Below are positions 1-10,510 of a stretch of DNA of 64,000 bases, piece by piece. Under the pieces are notes generated by a model. The model was not told the origin of the DNA. It searched no databases and saw only the letters and a program-made list of their open reading frames with translations. How positions within the stretch are numbered: the stretch's first letter is position 1; the number at the start of each line of letters is the position of its first letter. This DNA comes from Polytrichum commune. Lineage: Eukaryota; Streptophyta; Polytrichopsida; Polytrichales; Polytrichaceae. Where the stretch lies: contig OX485806.1 of NCBI GenBank assembly GCA_950295325.1, positions 13,704,001 to 13,768,000 of the forward strand, read 5' to 3'. The position numbers and the translations under genes are program-made.

Positions 1-426
1 AGCTCATTTAACTTTAGGGTACTTATCCTTTGAAGATTATATTTACTGAGCTCAGTAATTTATGTATGGCAAAGTAAAAACATAGAGAGAGAGAGAGCCT
101 CTATATTTTTTTGGATTTTGGTTCTGCAAATTAAAGATTTAATTTTTTTCTAGTGGTGACTTTTAATTGCATGTAAAAGAGCCGCTTCTAAAACTATATT
201 ACTTGAAATTTTTAATAATTACATCACTGAAAATCATCATACATGGATAAAGTTTCATGCCACCTAGGATGGGGTAAGGTGAAACTGTAGAAAAACATTG
301 CTTAGCCCATGAGTTTCCATTTCTAGTTGAATGGACAAATGGACTAAACTAGGGTAAAAGTATCATGCTTAGTTTAATGGGACCCAATCAAGAACAAATA
401 TGAGAGGGACATTGGATTTTTACCAC
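1..426. other. AT-rich flank, no gene seen
   Basis: No open reading frame or recognisable repeat is supported here. A short GA run (GAGAGAGAGAG) lies near 91-100. The last eight bases, TTTACCAC at 419-426, are the left target-site duplication of the element that follows. Confidence 0.6.
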
Positions 427-1739
427 CTCGGGGGGGGGGCACTGGTGAAAAACGTAGGAACTACGTGAGATAAAATATAGGGTTTTGTATAAAAATTTGG
501 TGTAAAATTTGTAAAATTATTAGATGTAGTATAGGGTGCTCTGGGATTGTGAAACATGATTATATGTAATATAGCATTTGACAAAACATGATTAAATTAC
601 CTAAGTGGTACATATAAAATAGCATGGAGAAAAAGCGATAGTTTCAAAAATTAAATACTTTGCCACCAAAATATGGCATGTTCTATATAGGAAGGGTTCA
701 AAAGATAAGGGTGAAGGTTGGTACTAAGTGGGGCAATTGCTGGCAACCCATTGACTTGATAAAACGTGCAGTCCAGAACGGAAATAGAGAAACGCTCTTC
801 CCAACTGCTATGGCTTACCTCCATTGGTTCAAAAAACAGCCAGGTCTCAACAAATATAAGTATGTTGAGAGTGTTGTGTGTGGGTTGATGTGGATGATAT
901 TATCTCAACTGTGTCTCTAGTGTATGAATCAACTAGCAAAATCTACACCTTAGATGAGGTAGATGCAAACTCATTGATTGAGTTCATTTCAAATAAAAAA
1001 TAAAACATGCTAAATTTATACTATCTCACACATGTGGAGATATAATTTGGAAAAAGGGCTGAATGATCATTAGTATACCTTGAAATCTGTAGTAGTCATT
1101 TCAGTTCGAGTACCCTCATATCTCCCATATGTGTAAATGGTAGCCTAGCTAGTTTAGGTGGATTTTGCTTGCATGGCGTGGGATTTTCCTCCAATGTGTA
1201 GGATTGGAAGATCAAAGGCATCAATTGTAGGGCTTCTGCAAACCTTGTAAATGTGACTTTGAGACACATGTGGCTGGCCTGTTCCCTAAGACCTCAAGGT
1301 TTCTAACTGTGTTATCCAACACAACTTTTATTCGTTGGCTCGTGTTGCTTAATGACATGTAATTGCAATCTTTTGTTGTTATTGTTGAGTGTTTTGCTTT
1401 GCCCGGACTTCAGTGTGACCCTGAACCCTAAACCCTAGTAAATGTTTGTTTCTCTTACTCTGTACACGTGCTTCTAACGAGAATTCTACTGTATCATACA
1501 CTTTAAGGAATGGGGGCAATTAGGGGAAAAAAATTACATATAAGTAATATAGGGTACCATAAAATCGACCATCCAAGAATTTATAATTACCAATAGGGTG
1601 CAAATAATCACAAAAATTTACCATTATTTCAAAAATTAGCATTCCTTATAATCCTTTCTCATAGGTAAATAGCCCCCATTTTAATAGGTCATTATCGCAG
1701 GTGTATGCAAAATATACAAGGGAGTGCCCCCCCCCCGAG
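427..1739. mobile_element. TIR element with G10 tract in its ends, 8-bp TSD (hAT-like by TSD)
   Basis: The left end reads CTCGGGGGGGGGGCACT (427-443) and the right end is its perfect reverse complement, ending at 1739. The sequence TTTACCAC stands directly outside both ends (419-426 and 1740-1747), as expected for an 8-bp target-site duplication. An 8-bp duplication is typical of the hAT superfamily, but hAT ends usually begin CAGGG-like, so the family assignment is inference. The interior is AT-rich; the only sizeable reading frame (660-920, 86 codons) resembles nothing I recognise. The element is therefore probably non-autonomous. A telomere-like CCCTAAACCCTA string near 1425 is common in plant DNA and is not informative. 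Confidence 0.65.
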
Positions 1740-1815
1740 TTTACCACATCCCTCATGACTTTCATGAACCAAAATCACTAGTCGTATGTTAAATGATACC
1801 CATTGGTAATGGTTG

Positions 1816-2100
1816 TAAGAATTTTTGAGAATTTGTAGCTTACAATATTCAAATAAGGCCGAAGCCACACGATCGGCAACACGCTGGGCGCTGCAGGCTA
1901 GGCCCGGCCATAGGCCCCTGCGAGCCACCTCACCCTGCCTAGGGAGCAGGCACCACACGGCAGGAACTTGCCGTTGTGTAAGGGAAGCTGCCAAAGAAGC
2001 CGCGGTCGGACTTGCAGGCCAGCAGGCTCTCGCAGACCAGCAACCACAACTCCCAGGCACCCTGACCAGTAGACGTTCATTTCACTTCTCTGCTGTTTGA
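1816..2100. other. GC-rich island, function unknown
   Basis: About 240 bases from 1855 to 2080 are strikingly GC-rich compared with the AT-rich flanks. Reading frames are open on both strands (1825-2100 plus; 1692-2060 minus), as GC-rich composition alone would produce. No domain is recognisable. It may be a fragment of a promoter/CpG island or of an inserted sequence. Confidence 0.35.
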
Positions 2101-2489
2101 AGGCAGCAACTTCTCTGCATATGCACGGAGGCTGCGAAGATGGACATCGATGTGTAGAGGCTTATGGTTCTCCTTCTCTTCCAATTGTCACTATACTGCA
2201 CATTGGAGAGTTTGTCAATAGATGAAGGTGTGATTGCGGTATGACATTGGCAACAAATGTGTTGCATGTCGATTGCGGTGCAGTCTTTCATGCGAGCGTT
2301 GTCGTGCAAGAAATGGTTTAATATGTAAATACAGTGTGGAATGGTTTGAGAGTAAGATTTAAAGAAAATAAAAGTAAAACAAAAAAATTAGTAATAAAAG
2401 TATAGACAAAAGGGAAGGGAGAGATCAGAGGAATGAAAGGGGAAGAGAAAGAGTTGTGGTTATAACCACAAAACTTGGAGTCTCTGCGT

Positions 2490-2672
2490 CTTCTTGCATG
2501 CTCAGGGGGTAGGTGGCGCCAACTGGTAGTTACTTGCCTAGTTTTCACCAACAGTACCAATCCACGTAGCCATTCGCCCGCTCATACATGTTTAAAGGGT
2601 TTCGAACCCGGACTAGTGCTATGGCGCTTGAAGCACTTTACCAGTTGGGCTTCCGCGGCTTGGCGTTTATCA
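2490..2672 (-). mobile_element. tRNA-derived SINE (head region), minus strand
   Basis: Read on the minus strand, 2672 to about 2594 looks like a tRNA-derived RNA polymerase III promoter. A box-A-like stretch with AACTGGTAAAGTGCTT is followed about 35 bases later by the box B core GGTTCGAAACC (around 2598-2610). The downstream part (toward 2490) is not tRNA-like and would be the SINE body; a pyrimidine-rich stretch follows. The spacing and the box B match support a SINE. The 3' boundary and target duplication were not resolved. Confidence 0.5.
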
Positions 2673-2884
2673 GAGCATGCCGAAGGGATTTATATCCCAT
2701 CCATTGTTTATACATAATTTGTTTTATTTTTGTTTGAGTAATATTAATTGGAAAAAAAGAAACACACATTTTGGGGAAGCTTCAAGATGACGCTTTCTTG
2801 TTAGAAAGTATTTATATTATCAGAAGAAGGACCATTTTAGAGCTTCACCAGTTTGATGTAGTTATTTTGATTTATTTTCTCAAT

Positions 2885-3241
2885 ATGTCGAATTGGAGAG
2901 TTCATTCTGAGAGTCAAGATGAAGAACTTCAACCAGAGCTTGAGCTTGATTTTTCTCTATCTCAACTGTCGATTCGTACTCTTTTGCCACCTAGTCCTGC
3001 ACCACTACACGAGCGTCCTCAAGAAGAAGCTGGGCCTTCTTGGCCGTCAAAGCAACCTCGTGTGGAGCAGCGGTGGCACGGAAACCTTCAACAAGATGCT
3101 CGTGCATTGGTGATTTTATTGCAAGTTGGGTGTGTTGAACCTAACACTCGAGATATGACATTTGAAGAAATTTTTGAAGACTTAAATGATAATCACTACT
3201 CTTGTTGTCTTAGGCCTATCAAAGGAAGTCACGGTCATTAA
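2885..3241 (+). CDS. unidentified ORF, possibly transposon-derived
   Basis: An ATG at 2885 opens a 118-codon frame ending at 3241. It continues open upstream to 2771. The product would be hydrophilic, with an acidic N-terminal third (SESQDEELQPELELD), a proline-rich centre and no membrane segment. I recognise no domain. The sequence just after the stop still reads plausibly in the same frame (RWLEGPVNSLSK), so the TAA at 3239-3241 may be a later nonsense mutation. It could be a remnant exon of a mobile element; the chance that it is non-coding is substantial. Confidence 0.2.
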   Translation: MSNWRVHSESQDEELQPELELDFSLSQLSIRTLLPPSPAPLHERPQEEAGPSWPSKQPRVEQRWHGNLQQDARALVILLQVGCVEPNTRDMTFEEIFEDLNDNHYSCCLRPIKGSHGH

Positions 3242-4559
3242 CGTTGGCTTGAAGGTCCAGTTAATTCTTTGTCTAAGACTACGTATTTTTCGACGCATCC
3301 TCAAGTTCTTGCAGTTGGAGTGAAATTCCTTTTAGAATTCTTTTCAATATCATTTAGAAATATATTTGAAGTTATATGTTTAGTTTTTTTTAATGTTTTC
3401 AAATTTCATCTTGTGTGCTTGAAGTTTGGTAAATGAAAGGTAGAAATAGTTTACCATTTTGGTAGACTTTTGATGCCTTATGGCTAAGATAAGGATGAGT
3501 AAGGTAATGGGGATTAGCCAATGGTTTGTTTGAAGTCCATATGACATAGGTGTGGGTTAGTGTTGACTTTGGGAGGAGGCTAAGAGGTCGGACCCCTCTC
3601 TCCTCAAGGGAGGTTCTAGTGGAGTTTTAAGGGGTAGTGTGTGAGGAAGGAAAACTCAGTGTGTAGTTGGAATTTTTCTATGAGATTTTGTGAGTTTGTA
3701 CATCTCGTTGTTGTGGTTCCGAAATGATATAGCAAAGTCTATTTGAATTTTGTATGTAATTTCTATGAATGTTAGAGTGGAACAGTGTTTGTTGTGATGA
3801 AATTCAAAAGACCATGACTTTACAAGCTTGTAGAAATTATGTGTAATATTTTTGTTTATGAAATTTGAACAAGTTTAGTGTTATTGTATCAGCTCTCTAT
3901 AAAGCTTTATACTTCTTGATTTAGAATGTTGAATAGAGAGTCATGGCTTTCAAGGCGAGAGGGTGTTGAGCTGCCAACTAGATTCAAGAATGAAAGTGTG
4001 TACCAACTTCAATAGAGCATAGAAAACGTTTTTTAAGGATTTTGAAGATGAATTTTAGAGAGAACTTGTGTGATGATGTAAGCTTTTCAAAAAGCTAACA
4101 CTTGACGTTAACAAAGCTTATATGGAGCTAGAGCGTCCTGTGAAGTGAAGGGAGGTGCAACTAACACTGAGTTTGGAAGTATAACCTTTGACGAATTATG
4201 GACTTTGGACAACACCTTACTAACTTTTTATATCTCTTTTATTTCATTAAGCACTTTGATAGCTTTCCAAAATGCTAAAGTATTCTTGATTTGCAGTATT
4301 TATACTAATTTGGTGGTTATTTAAAGTTTGTCTACAATTTTAGAGAGAGATATGGGATTTTGAAGGTATGTGCAAGGTTTATATGGGTTTGTATATATGA
4401 TGTATTCAATGATGAATAGTTTTTACATTATCCTAATCTCCCATGTCTTAAGTCAAAACTAATTGCAGCCAGAAATCCAATATTTTCCCAAAGCAAAGAC
4501 TTTTCTACCCGACAGCGCATGCGAGGAGGCCCAACGTTTGTGGGCCCATGAGAGAGGGT
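3242..4559. other. no gene seen
   Basis: An AT-rich stretch with short reading frames only. No terminal repeats or tandem arrays were found. The last part (from about 4459) may already belong to the decayed Harbinger transposase that follows. Confidence 0.5.
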
Positions 4560-5415
4560 TGCAATAACCCGGGTTCTTTGATCGTAACCTCCTCTGCTCG
4601 TTCAATGCGAGGGAGTTCAAGGGGCGCATGCGTATGGACGTCTCGACATTTGAGTACTTGTGTTTCACTCTCGCGCCGACCCTGCGGCGATAAAATACCA
4701 ATATGAGGTCGGCGATTCCAGTCGAAGTGAAGGTGGTTGTGTCGATCTCGAAATTGGCCAGAGCTAACTCTATGCAGAGCATTGCTGATTTGTATAGAAT
4801 TGGCATGTCCACAAATCAATTGGCAGTCTCACAATTTGCTACTGCCGTGAGGGTTATTCTACTGAAAAAACACATTATGTGGCCTTCCACCAATACAATG
4901 GGGAAATTTGCTCGTGAATTTGAAAGCTTGCACCAAATTCTGTATGTGGTAGGGGCGGTGGACGGCTCGCACATACCGATCGTCGCACCTCGCATACATG
5001 CCGCCGATTACTACAATCGGAAAGGATTCCACTCTATACTACTGAAGGGTGTGGTGTCGACCAAGTATTTGTTCTGGGATTTGGATATAGGCTGGGCTGG
5101 ATCAATGCAGGACGCAAACCTATGGGGGAGAACCGCGATCGGTCAATTCCGTGAGGCTAGAAAACTCTTAAATTTCGCGTAGGTGGGCGATGCAGCTTAC
5201 TCATGTTGCCCCTGGATGTTGGCACCGTTCAGGGGACATAAGACGGATTGACTTGGGAGGAATACCACTGGAATTTTATTCAGAGCTTCACCCGCATGTA
5301 CATTGAGCGAGCATTCGGAGTGCTCAAGGGCAGATGGCGAATTTTGTTAAAGAGGATTGACGTGCACTTGAAAAATGTGCCTGTTGTGGTCATCACGTGC
5401 CTAGTGTTATACTAG
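4560..5415 (+). pseudogene. decayed PIF/Harbinger (HARBI1-like) DDE transposase
   Basis: Several frames together spell a HARBI1-type nuclease (DDE_Tnp_4 family). The N-terminal helical region has the typical order: FKGRMRMDVSTFEYL, then RSAIPVEVKVVVSI, then SIADLYRIG (4610-4800). The longest intact piece is 4703-5182. It contains the first catalytic Asp in VGAVDGSHIPI and the second in SMQDANLW. After a stop/frameshift at about 5182 the homology continues in GDAAYSCCPWMLAPFRG (5190-5245). It then changes frame again to YIERAFGVLKGRWRILL (5295-5350), which supplies the catalytic Glu. All three acidic residues are visible but lie in different frames, so no active enzyme is made. No Harbinger terminal repeats were found next to it. 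Its family is the one expected to mobilise the TAA-flanked Tourist-like MITEs found at 48-54 kb; that link is inference. Confidence 0.8.
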
Positions 5416-6060
5416 TTATTATTTTAAATTTAACGGTGTAATTTAACACCAAATACAATAGATAACAATGGGAAGTAATTTTGCATTGTCTTACGCGTGA
5501 TTATTTTTTATTTATAAAATTAACAAATATTAATTATTTATAATTTGAATGATTATTCACATGTGTTATATTATAAACACTATATCGATAATGTTTTAGA
5601 TTATAATTTAGGTCCCACTCCATTATATGTTGGTAAATTTCCAAAAACCTTCAAACAAACTTAGTTAAATAAAAGAAATATTAAGTTAATATTCTAAGTG
5701 ATAAAATTTTATACTTATTATTTTAAAAAAATATTTTAAAATTTTAAATATTGGACAATATTGGATCTTATGCTTAAATTAGATCAATTTGGTTTTTAAA
5801 TTTATTTTTAAATTTTTATCTTCAAACCGTTGATTCCAATCTGCTAAATCGCAAACCAATCTATAAATTGGCATCCTTAACCTGGATAGGAAGCACATAA
5901 AATATTTTCCACCATGGGTGGAGTGCATTCAGTACGCTAGGAATATATGGATTAGGCGAGATGGACCTGCCTGAACTGCACAGGAGAAGGCCAACAATAC
6001 AGATTTTTTTTTTAAGTGGAAGGTATATTCTAAAATTGGACGTTTTAATTTTTAATTTGT
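5416..6060. other. AT-rich stretch, no gene seen
   Basis: Strongly AT-rich (5420-5830) with no coding potential. Toward 5881-6000 short in-frame peptides such as KYFPPWVECIQYARNIWIRR suggest the eroded 5' part of the gene fragment that follows. Confidence 0.5.
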
Positions 6061-7193
6061 GTGACGCCTATGGATATTCACCCTTGCGCGACTAGCTTCA
6101 ATGTTGCTGATGGATATAACACATGGATTTGTATTCATGGCCGGTGTTTGATGTCACAGGCCTTCATTACGTGCGTCATGTGGACGTTCCGCTTGGAGAG
6201 GGAGAATAATTTGGTCATGGATCACGTTTTGCCTGTATTGAGCGATGACATATGGAGGAAGTGGGAGCGAATATTGAAGCTATACGAGACTGGTGAATAT
6301 GTAGACCCAAAGACCCTCACTCTCATGAAGGATACAAAATATTTTAAATCGAAAAAGGTGGTCAAGAACGACTTGAAGCACACTCGGGGCTTAACAGAGT
6401 TGGAGCCAAACATGGCAGTGGATCAAGTTCTTATTACCAGAAACGGAGAGAAACAATCTCGGCATACTTTGAAGATTGTGCGCGATTAGACGGTGAATAG
6501 GAAGAAAAACAATGAAACCTACATCGCAATGGCATAGTGTCTAGACCCACCCCTCCGTATCTTGTTCACATTGATCAGAAAGAAACCATTGATCGGGCGG
6601 AATGGAAAGAATGGAAGCGTCTGAATAGTTTTGGCAAATTTCAGCGAAAACGACTTGTGGACTTGCTTGGAGCAGGTACCTTACTGGCGCTTTGAATCCC
6701 GCGAGGAAAAGAATACCTATTCTTGCACAATTTAAAGAGGGGATTAAAAACATACTAGGTATGTGGTACAACGAGGTTTTGCCGAAGCATGTCGTGTTGT
6801 CTATCGACAACAAATACAATTTCAGTGGTGGGTGACAATCATTTGTACCAATATTTCATGCGTACATGAACACAAGGTTTGTACCCGGAGTCCAGGCGAA
6901 AATAGACAATGGATGGCGTATGAAGGAGGTTGTGTATTACACTCTATAAGATCTTCGTCGGAAATTTTCAGGCATTTTGGGGTTTCCCAATTGTGAACTG
7001 TGATTTCTAAATATGCAGACCAACATTTCATTCATAACGTTCTAAAGACGCACCTGCCAAACACAGTCAGATTCTGTGATACCTTCTACCATGACACTAA
7101 AGAGGAGAAAATTGTATCTCATAATTATTTCTTCGAATCAACAACTCTTCGGGTTACAACTTGCATTTTTTCCATCAGAGGCGAATCGAGTTC
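6061..7193 (+). pseudogene. degraded unknown gene, apparently cut by the CACTA element
   Basis: An open frame at 6061-6489 (142 codons) contains SDDIWRKWERILKLYETGEY and many charged residues. Further coherent but frame-broken peptides follow: FKEGIKNILGMWYNEVLPKHV with LSIDNKYNFSGG (about 6730-6830), GVQAKIDNGWRMKEVVYYTL (about 6890-6950), and KYADQHFIHNVLKTHLPNTV (about 7007-7075). I do not recognise the family. The quality of the peptides argues for a former protein-coding gene, with several stops and frameshifts. The sequence ends at TTC (7191-7193), and TTC also stands at 14201-14203 beyond the CACTA right end. The downstream half may therefore be the material that begins at 14204. This continuity is inference. 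Confidence 0.4.
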
Positions 7194-7369
7194 GACTAGA
7201 GGAAAACAATGTTTTGTCCAACCCCCGGTCCACCCCCCACCCTAGGCCGGTCCCACAAGCCTTGTCCAAACCCCAATGAGCCAAATAAAAGGGAAAAAAA
7301 GACGGAGAAGGAGAAGGAGCGGGAGCGGCGCGGCGTGGCTTGGCTTGTCTTGTCTTGTCTTGTCTTGCC

Positions 7370-7475
7370 TTTGACGTTACATCGCGCTCCAAGTGACGTT
7401 AAGGTTAAATTTTTGTTTCTTTTGCAGGCGTTTCAATTGACGCTACATAGCGTTTTTAATGACGTAACATCACGG
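7370..7475. repeat. CACTA left subterminal motif cluster
   Basis: Four copies of a motif close to TGACGTTACATCGCG lie at about 7371, 7394, 7438 and 7460. The orientation is opposite to the copies downstream at 8455-8600. Inverted short repeats near the ends are the usual binding sites of TnpA-like proteins in En/Spm elements. Confidence 0.55.
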
Positions 7476-7576
7476 AAATAGGAAAGTACCTGGTCACCGT
7501 CACGGAAATAGGGTTTAGGGCTCCACCTCACTTACGCCGGCCGGTTTCGCAATTGGTTGTGAGGATCCCCGCAGGC

Positions 7577-8112
7577 ATGGAGGCGGCTAATGTCGCAACT
7601 CACTACGAGCAGCTTCATGATGAGAGAATTGCGAGGAACCGGATCGAGGTGGCTAAGCGTCTGAGGGAGGCAGGATTTCAGGATCAAGACTTCAGCAGCT
7701 CTTTGTTTCCCACTTCGCGTGCAGGTTCCTCCATCAAATCATCCACTGCTCCAGCCTTCAATAGAGATTGGGGGAGACAGCAATCGGAGGAGCTCACCTC
7801 TGTGCCGCCGCAATGGCCAACTCCCGAGGCAAGACTCACTGAAGCACCGCAGCCGCCAACGTCCGCCAAAACACTAGTAAGTCTCCCTGCATATCTGAAG
7901 CATTCACTTCTCTTAGAATTTTAGGGCTCTCTGTTTTCTCTCCAATTCATGTAGCGACCCTGAAAACCATGTGACCTAGGTTACTAGTTGACGATGTTTC
8001 AATTGTTGTAATGTTGCAATTTCAGACCCGTAAGCAAAGTAAGGAACTATTCGAAGAGTGGCGCCAGCGAGCTTCGAATAACTGTTTCAGACGAAACTAT
8101 AGTTCAGTCTAA
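7577..8112 (+). CDS. small two-exon CACTA-encoded ORF, 128 aa
   Basis: Exon 1 runs from ATG 7577 to 7876 (100 codons, donor GTAAGT) and exon 2 from 8026 to 8112 (acceptor TTTCAG, ends TAA); the junction is phase 0. The N-terminus contains HYEQLHDERIARNRIEVAKR, which resembles the YEx2Rx2RIx2N motif often found in plant transposon-associated proteins. The rest is Ser/Pro-rich and low in complexity, and the last 28 residues are basic (TRKQSKELFEEWRQR). There is no catalytic domain. It lies first in the element, just inside the left subterminal motifs, so it could be the 5' portion of the TnpA-like gene that begins at 8777, or a separate accessory protein. The start was chosen as the first ATG in the open frame. 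Function is unknown. Confidence 0.45.
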
Positions 8113-8157
8113 GCGCTCCGAGCAGCACTTTCCGGAGAAGGGGTCAAGCGATTAGAC

Positions 8158-8338
8158 ATGGAGGAGTGGAAGGAAGACGGTGGGAGGGCTCGAAGGAAGA
8201 GTTGGAGCCAAGGAGGCCAGCGCCGCGTGGAGTCCTCTTGGATGGAGCGAGAGGCTGGTGAATTCCCACGTCCTCCCAAAGACACACACAGCGGAGGTGG
8301 TAGGGGTTCAGCAGCGCCTCAACCACGTAAACCTGCAG
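8158..8338 (+). CDS. exon-like segment inside the CACTA
   Basis: Starting at ATG 8158, the frame reads a basic, Gly/Arg-rich peptide (MEEWKEDGGRARRKSWSQGG) and reaches a possible donor (GCAG|GTCAGT) at 8338. The frame stays open beyond that to 8445. It lies between the small ORF and the main TnpA-like gene, so it could be an alternative 5' exon. No domain is recognised. Confidence 0.25.
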
Positions 8339-8454
8339 GTCAGTTCTTCTCTGCTACCCCCTTTCTTTTGGAAATTGCAATGTACCTAAACCCTAAACCT
8401 TCGTGCTTCTTTAAGTGCGTCTTCAAGTGGGTCAAGGCAATTTAATATCTAGGA

Positions 8455-8600
8455 AACGTGATGTAACGTCATCTAAAACGCGATGTAGTGTCAATTAAAC
8501 GTGATGTAACATCATAAAAAACGCAATACAACGTCAACCTGGACGTCATTGGAAACGCGATGCAAGGTCATTAAAAACGTCTACAACATGTTCAATTATA
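8455..8600. repeat. intronic array of CACTA motif AACGCGATGTAACGTCA
   Basis: At least six degenerate copies of AACGCGATGTAACGTCA occur with a spacing of about 20-25 bases between 8455 and 8600. This lies between exon-like segments, not at an element end. It is the same word, inverted, as at 7370-7475. Confidence 0.6.
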
Positions 8601-9554
8601 CGCATATAAATATCAATGAATGCATGCGTCACGTGTTCTACCTTCATCACAGCTTATCATGTTTGGTATCTACAGAAGTTTAGTACTTGAGGTTTGTTCT
8701 CCAGAGTAGCATGTGCGTCGTGAATCTGAGTCCAATCTTTCCACCAACCTTTTTTGAATTTAAACTTGTAGGGTACATGAGGACGATACCGACTAAACCC
8801 AACAGATGTTCGGTGGACAACAGCGACAACCTTACTCCACCATGGCGCGCTGCTGACACGGATACATCTTCAGGGCTCAGCATCCAGTCAAAGAAAGGAA
8901 AGAGACCCGCACGGACTGGGACTAGGATGGTCATGCGCAGCTCGGGGTCTACATCTCTGCCGGCCACTCCGTTGTCGTATTCTTCCATTGATGCCGAGGA
9001 TGCAGATGAAGAAGAGTTCGAGGATGACGACGTGGAGGAAGAAGAAGACATGGAGGATGAAGAGGACGACCAGCTCAAAGAGCCGCTGCGCACAAGGCTA
9101 GACCGTCGCGGCGTGCCGGTGGGCTCCCACGAGCCAACGCTGGGCAGGGAGCTCCAAAAGTTTGCAAGGTGCTTAGATCCGACAGCCACTCCCTGCTGGC
9201 ATGGACAGACGGTGGCGGCAAAGAGGGCGTTGCTTCAAAGAGTGCGGACTGAGTTCGAGTTCTATGGTGAAGCAGATGAACTCAGTGAGAGTTGGTTCAA
9301 CACGAGGATGTCTAGGTGCATGATGCGGGTGAAATACTAAATCAACAAGCTCATCAAAGAGGGAGGTGCCAAGCCAACCGACATAGATCTCCAACATTGG
9401 GAGAAGTTGGTGGAATTGCGAGAAGACCCAGCGGTGCTAGAGAAATCGCAGATAATGTCGAGTATTTCTCTTGGGAGACCGTCGAAGAATTGTAGTAATT
9501 GGACGCAATCCTTAGCGACGGTGTCAGCACTGGTAAGTTCAACACGCACCATCT

Positions 9555-9740
9555 TGTCACTTTAACGTGCAAATACAAGTCTCACGTTCTAAAAGACGTC
9601 AGTTGGTAGGACAATGATGTTAACATACGTTTAGCATGACCATATTTCGTGTCTCAGCACGTTTAAATAAACATGTCTTTGCGTCATAATAAACGTATGT
9701 GAACGGCTGGACGTTTCTAGTGACACGCTAGAATTAACGC
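9555..9740. repeat. intronic CACTA motif cluster
   Basis: Loose copies built on AACGT/ACGTC/GCGTCA words (for example AAAAGACGTCAGTTGG, GCGTCATAATAAACGT, GGACGTTTCTAGTGACACGC) fill the gap between exons A and B of the TnpA-like gene. They are less regular than the arrays at 8455 and 10395. Confidence 0.45.
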
Positions 9741-10394
9741 TCACATCTGTGGTTGTTGCTAACGAAATGACTTCGGGGAAGAAATTGTGGGAATGTGAGA
9801 TGCATGTGCAGAGTATACAGCTTGGTCGGAAGCCAACGGACTTAGAAATTGCGAATGAGGTTGAGGCCATGAGGAGACGTGAGAGAGAAGAAACCCTACT
9901 GACGAAGAAGCGGAAGGCAGCAGAAGTTGGTGATCGTGGTGACCGTGAGAGGATGAAGCGGCTTGAAGAGCTGTGTGCGGCCCAAGACGAGAGGTTGAAG
10001 AAGGTGGACGAAATGCTCACCGAATTACACGCCAAAGTGGCGCTTACCCCATCTTATGTACCACCGGCGCCCAAATAGGAAGGCACCAAGAGAAGGTCGG
10101 CGGACAAGGAGAAGGACGAGGCAGCGGTGGTAGCCTTGGAAACGGAACAAGCCGTGGACGCAGCCACTGAGACGGAGGAGGCCTCAAATGCAAGCGCAAA
10201 GTCGGAGGACACTCCTGAAGACGCACGCACGGAGCTGGAGGAGGAGGCGGATGCAGCCATGGCAGGTAAAGAGGTCGCAGATGCAGCCATCGAGACGGAG
10301 GAGGGGGCGAATGTGGACACCGAGACAGAGGAGGCCGAGGATCCAGATGCTAAAACAGAAGAGGCCGCCCCAACCCCTGATGTAACTTTGCGTT

Positions 10395-10510
10395 TCAAAT
10401 GACGTGAATTTACGTTTATAATGATGTAACTTTGCGTTTAAAGTGACATGATTGCGTTTAAAGTGACGTAATTTTGTAACCTTTTGTAACCGCACGATTA
10501 CGCTAACATT
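10395..10510. repeat. intronic tandem array, about 23-24-bp unit
   Basis: Units of the form TTTGCGTTTAAAGTGACGTAA repeat four to five times with a period near 20-24 bases. The array lies in the intron between exons B and C of the TnpA-like gene and belongs to the same motif family as the subterminal arrays. Confidence 0.6.

Noticed and set aside
660-920. 86-codon ORF inside the G10-ended element
   Set aside because: No recognisable domain and no splice or repeat context; noted in the element's entry only.
1425-1440. Telomere-like AAACCCTA words (also near 8385 and 40975)
   Set aside because: Single or double units are common in plant promoters; there is no array.
1692-2100. Overlapping plus and minus ORFs in the GC-rich island
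   Set aside because: Both strands are open at once because of GC content; no domain or codon pattern favours either.
8687-9189. 169-codon minus-strand Ser-rich ORF (8680-9189)
   Set aside because: It is the antisense of the acidic GAA/GAG-rich exon of the TnpA-like gene; the Ser runs are the mirror of Asp/Glu codons.
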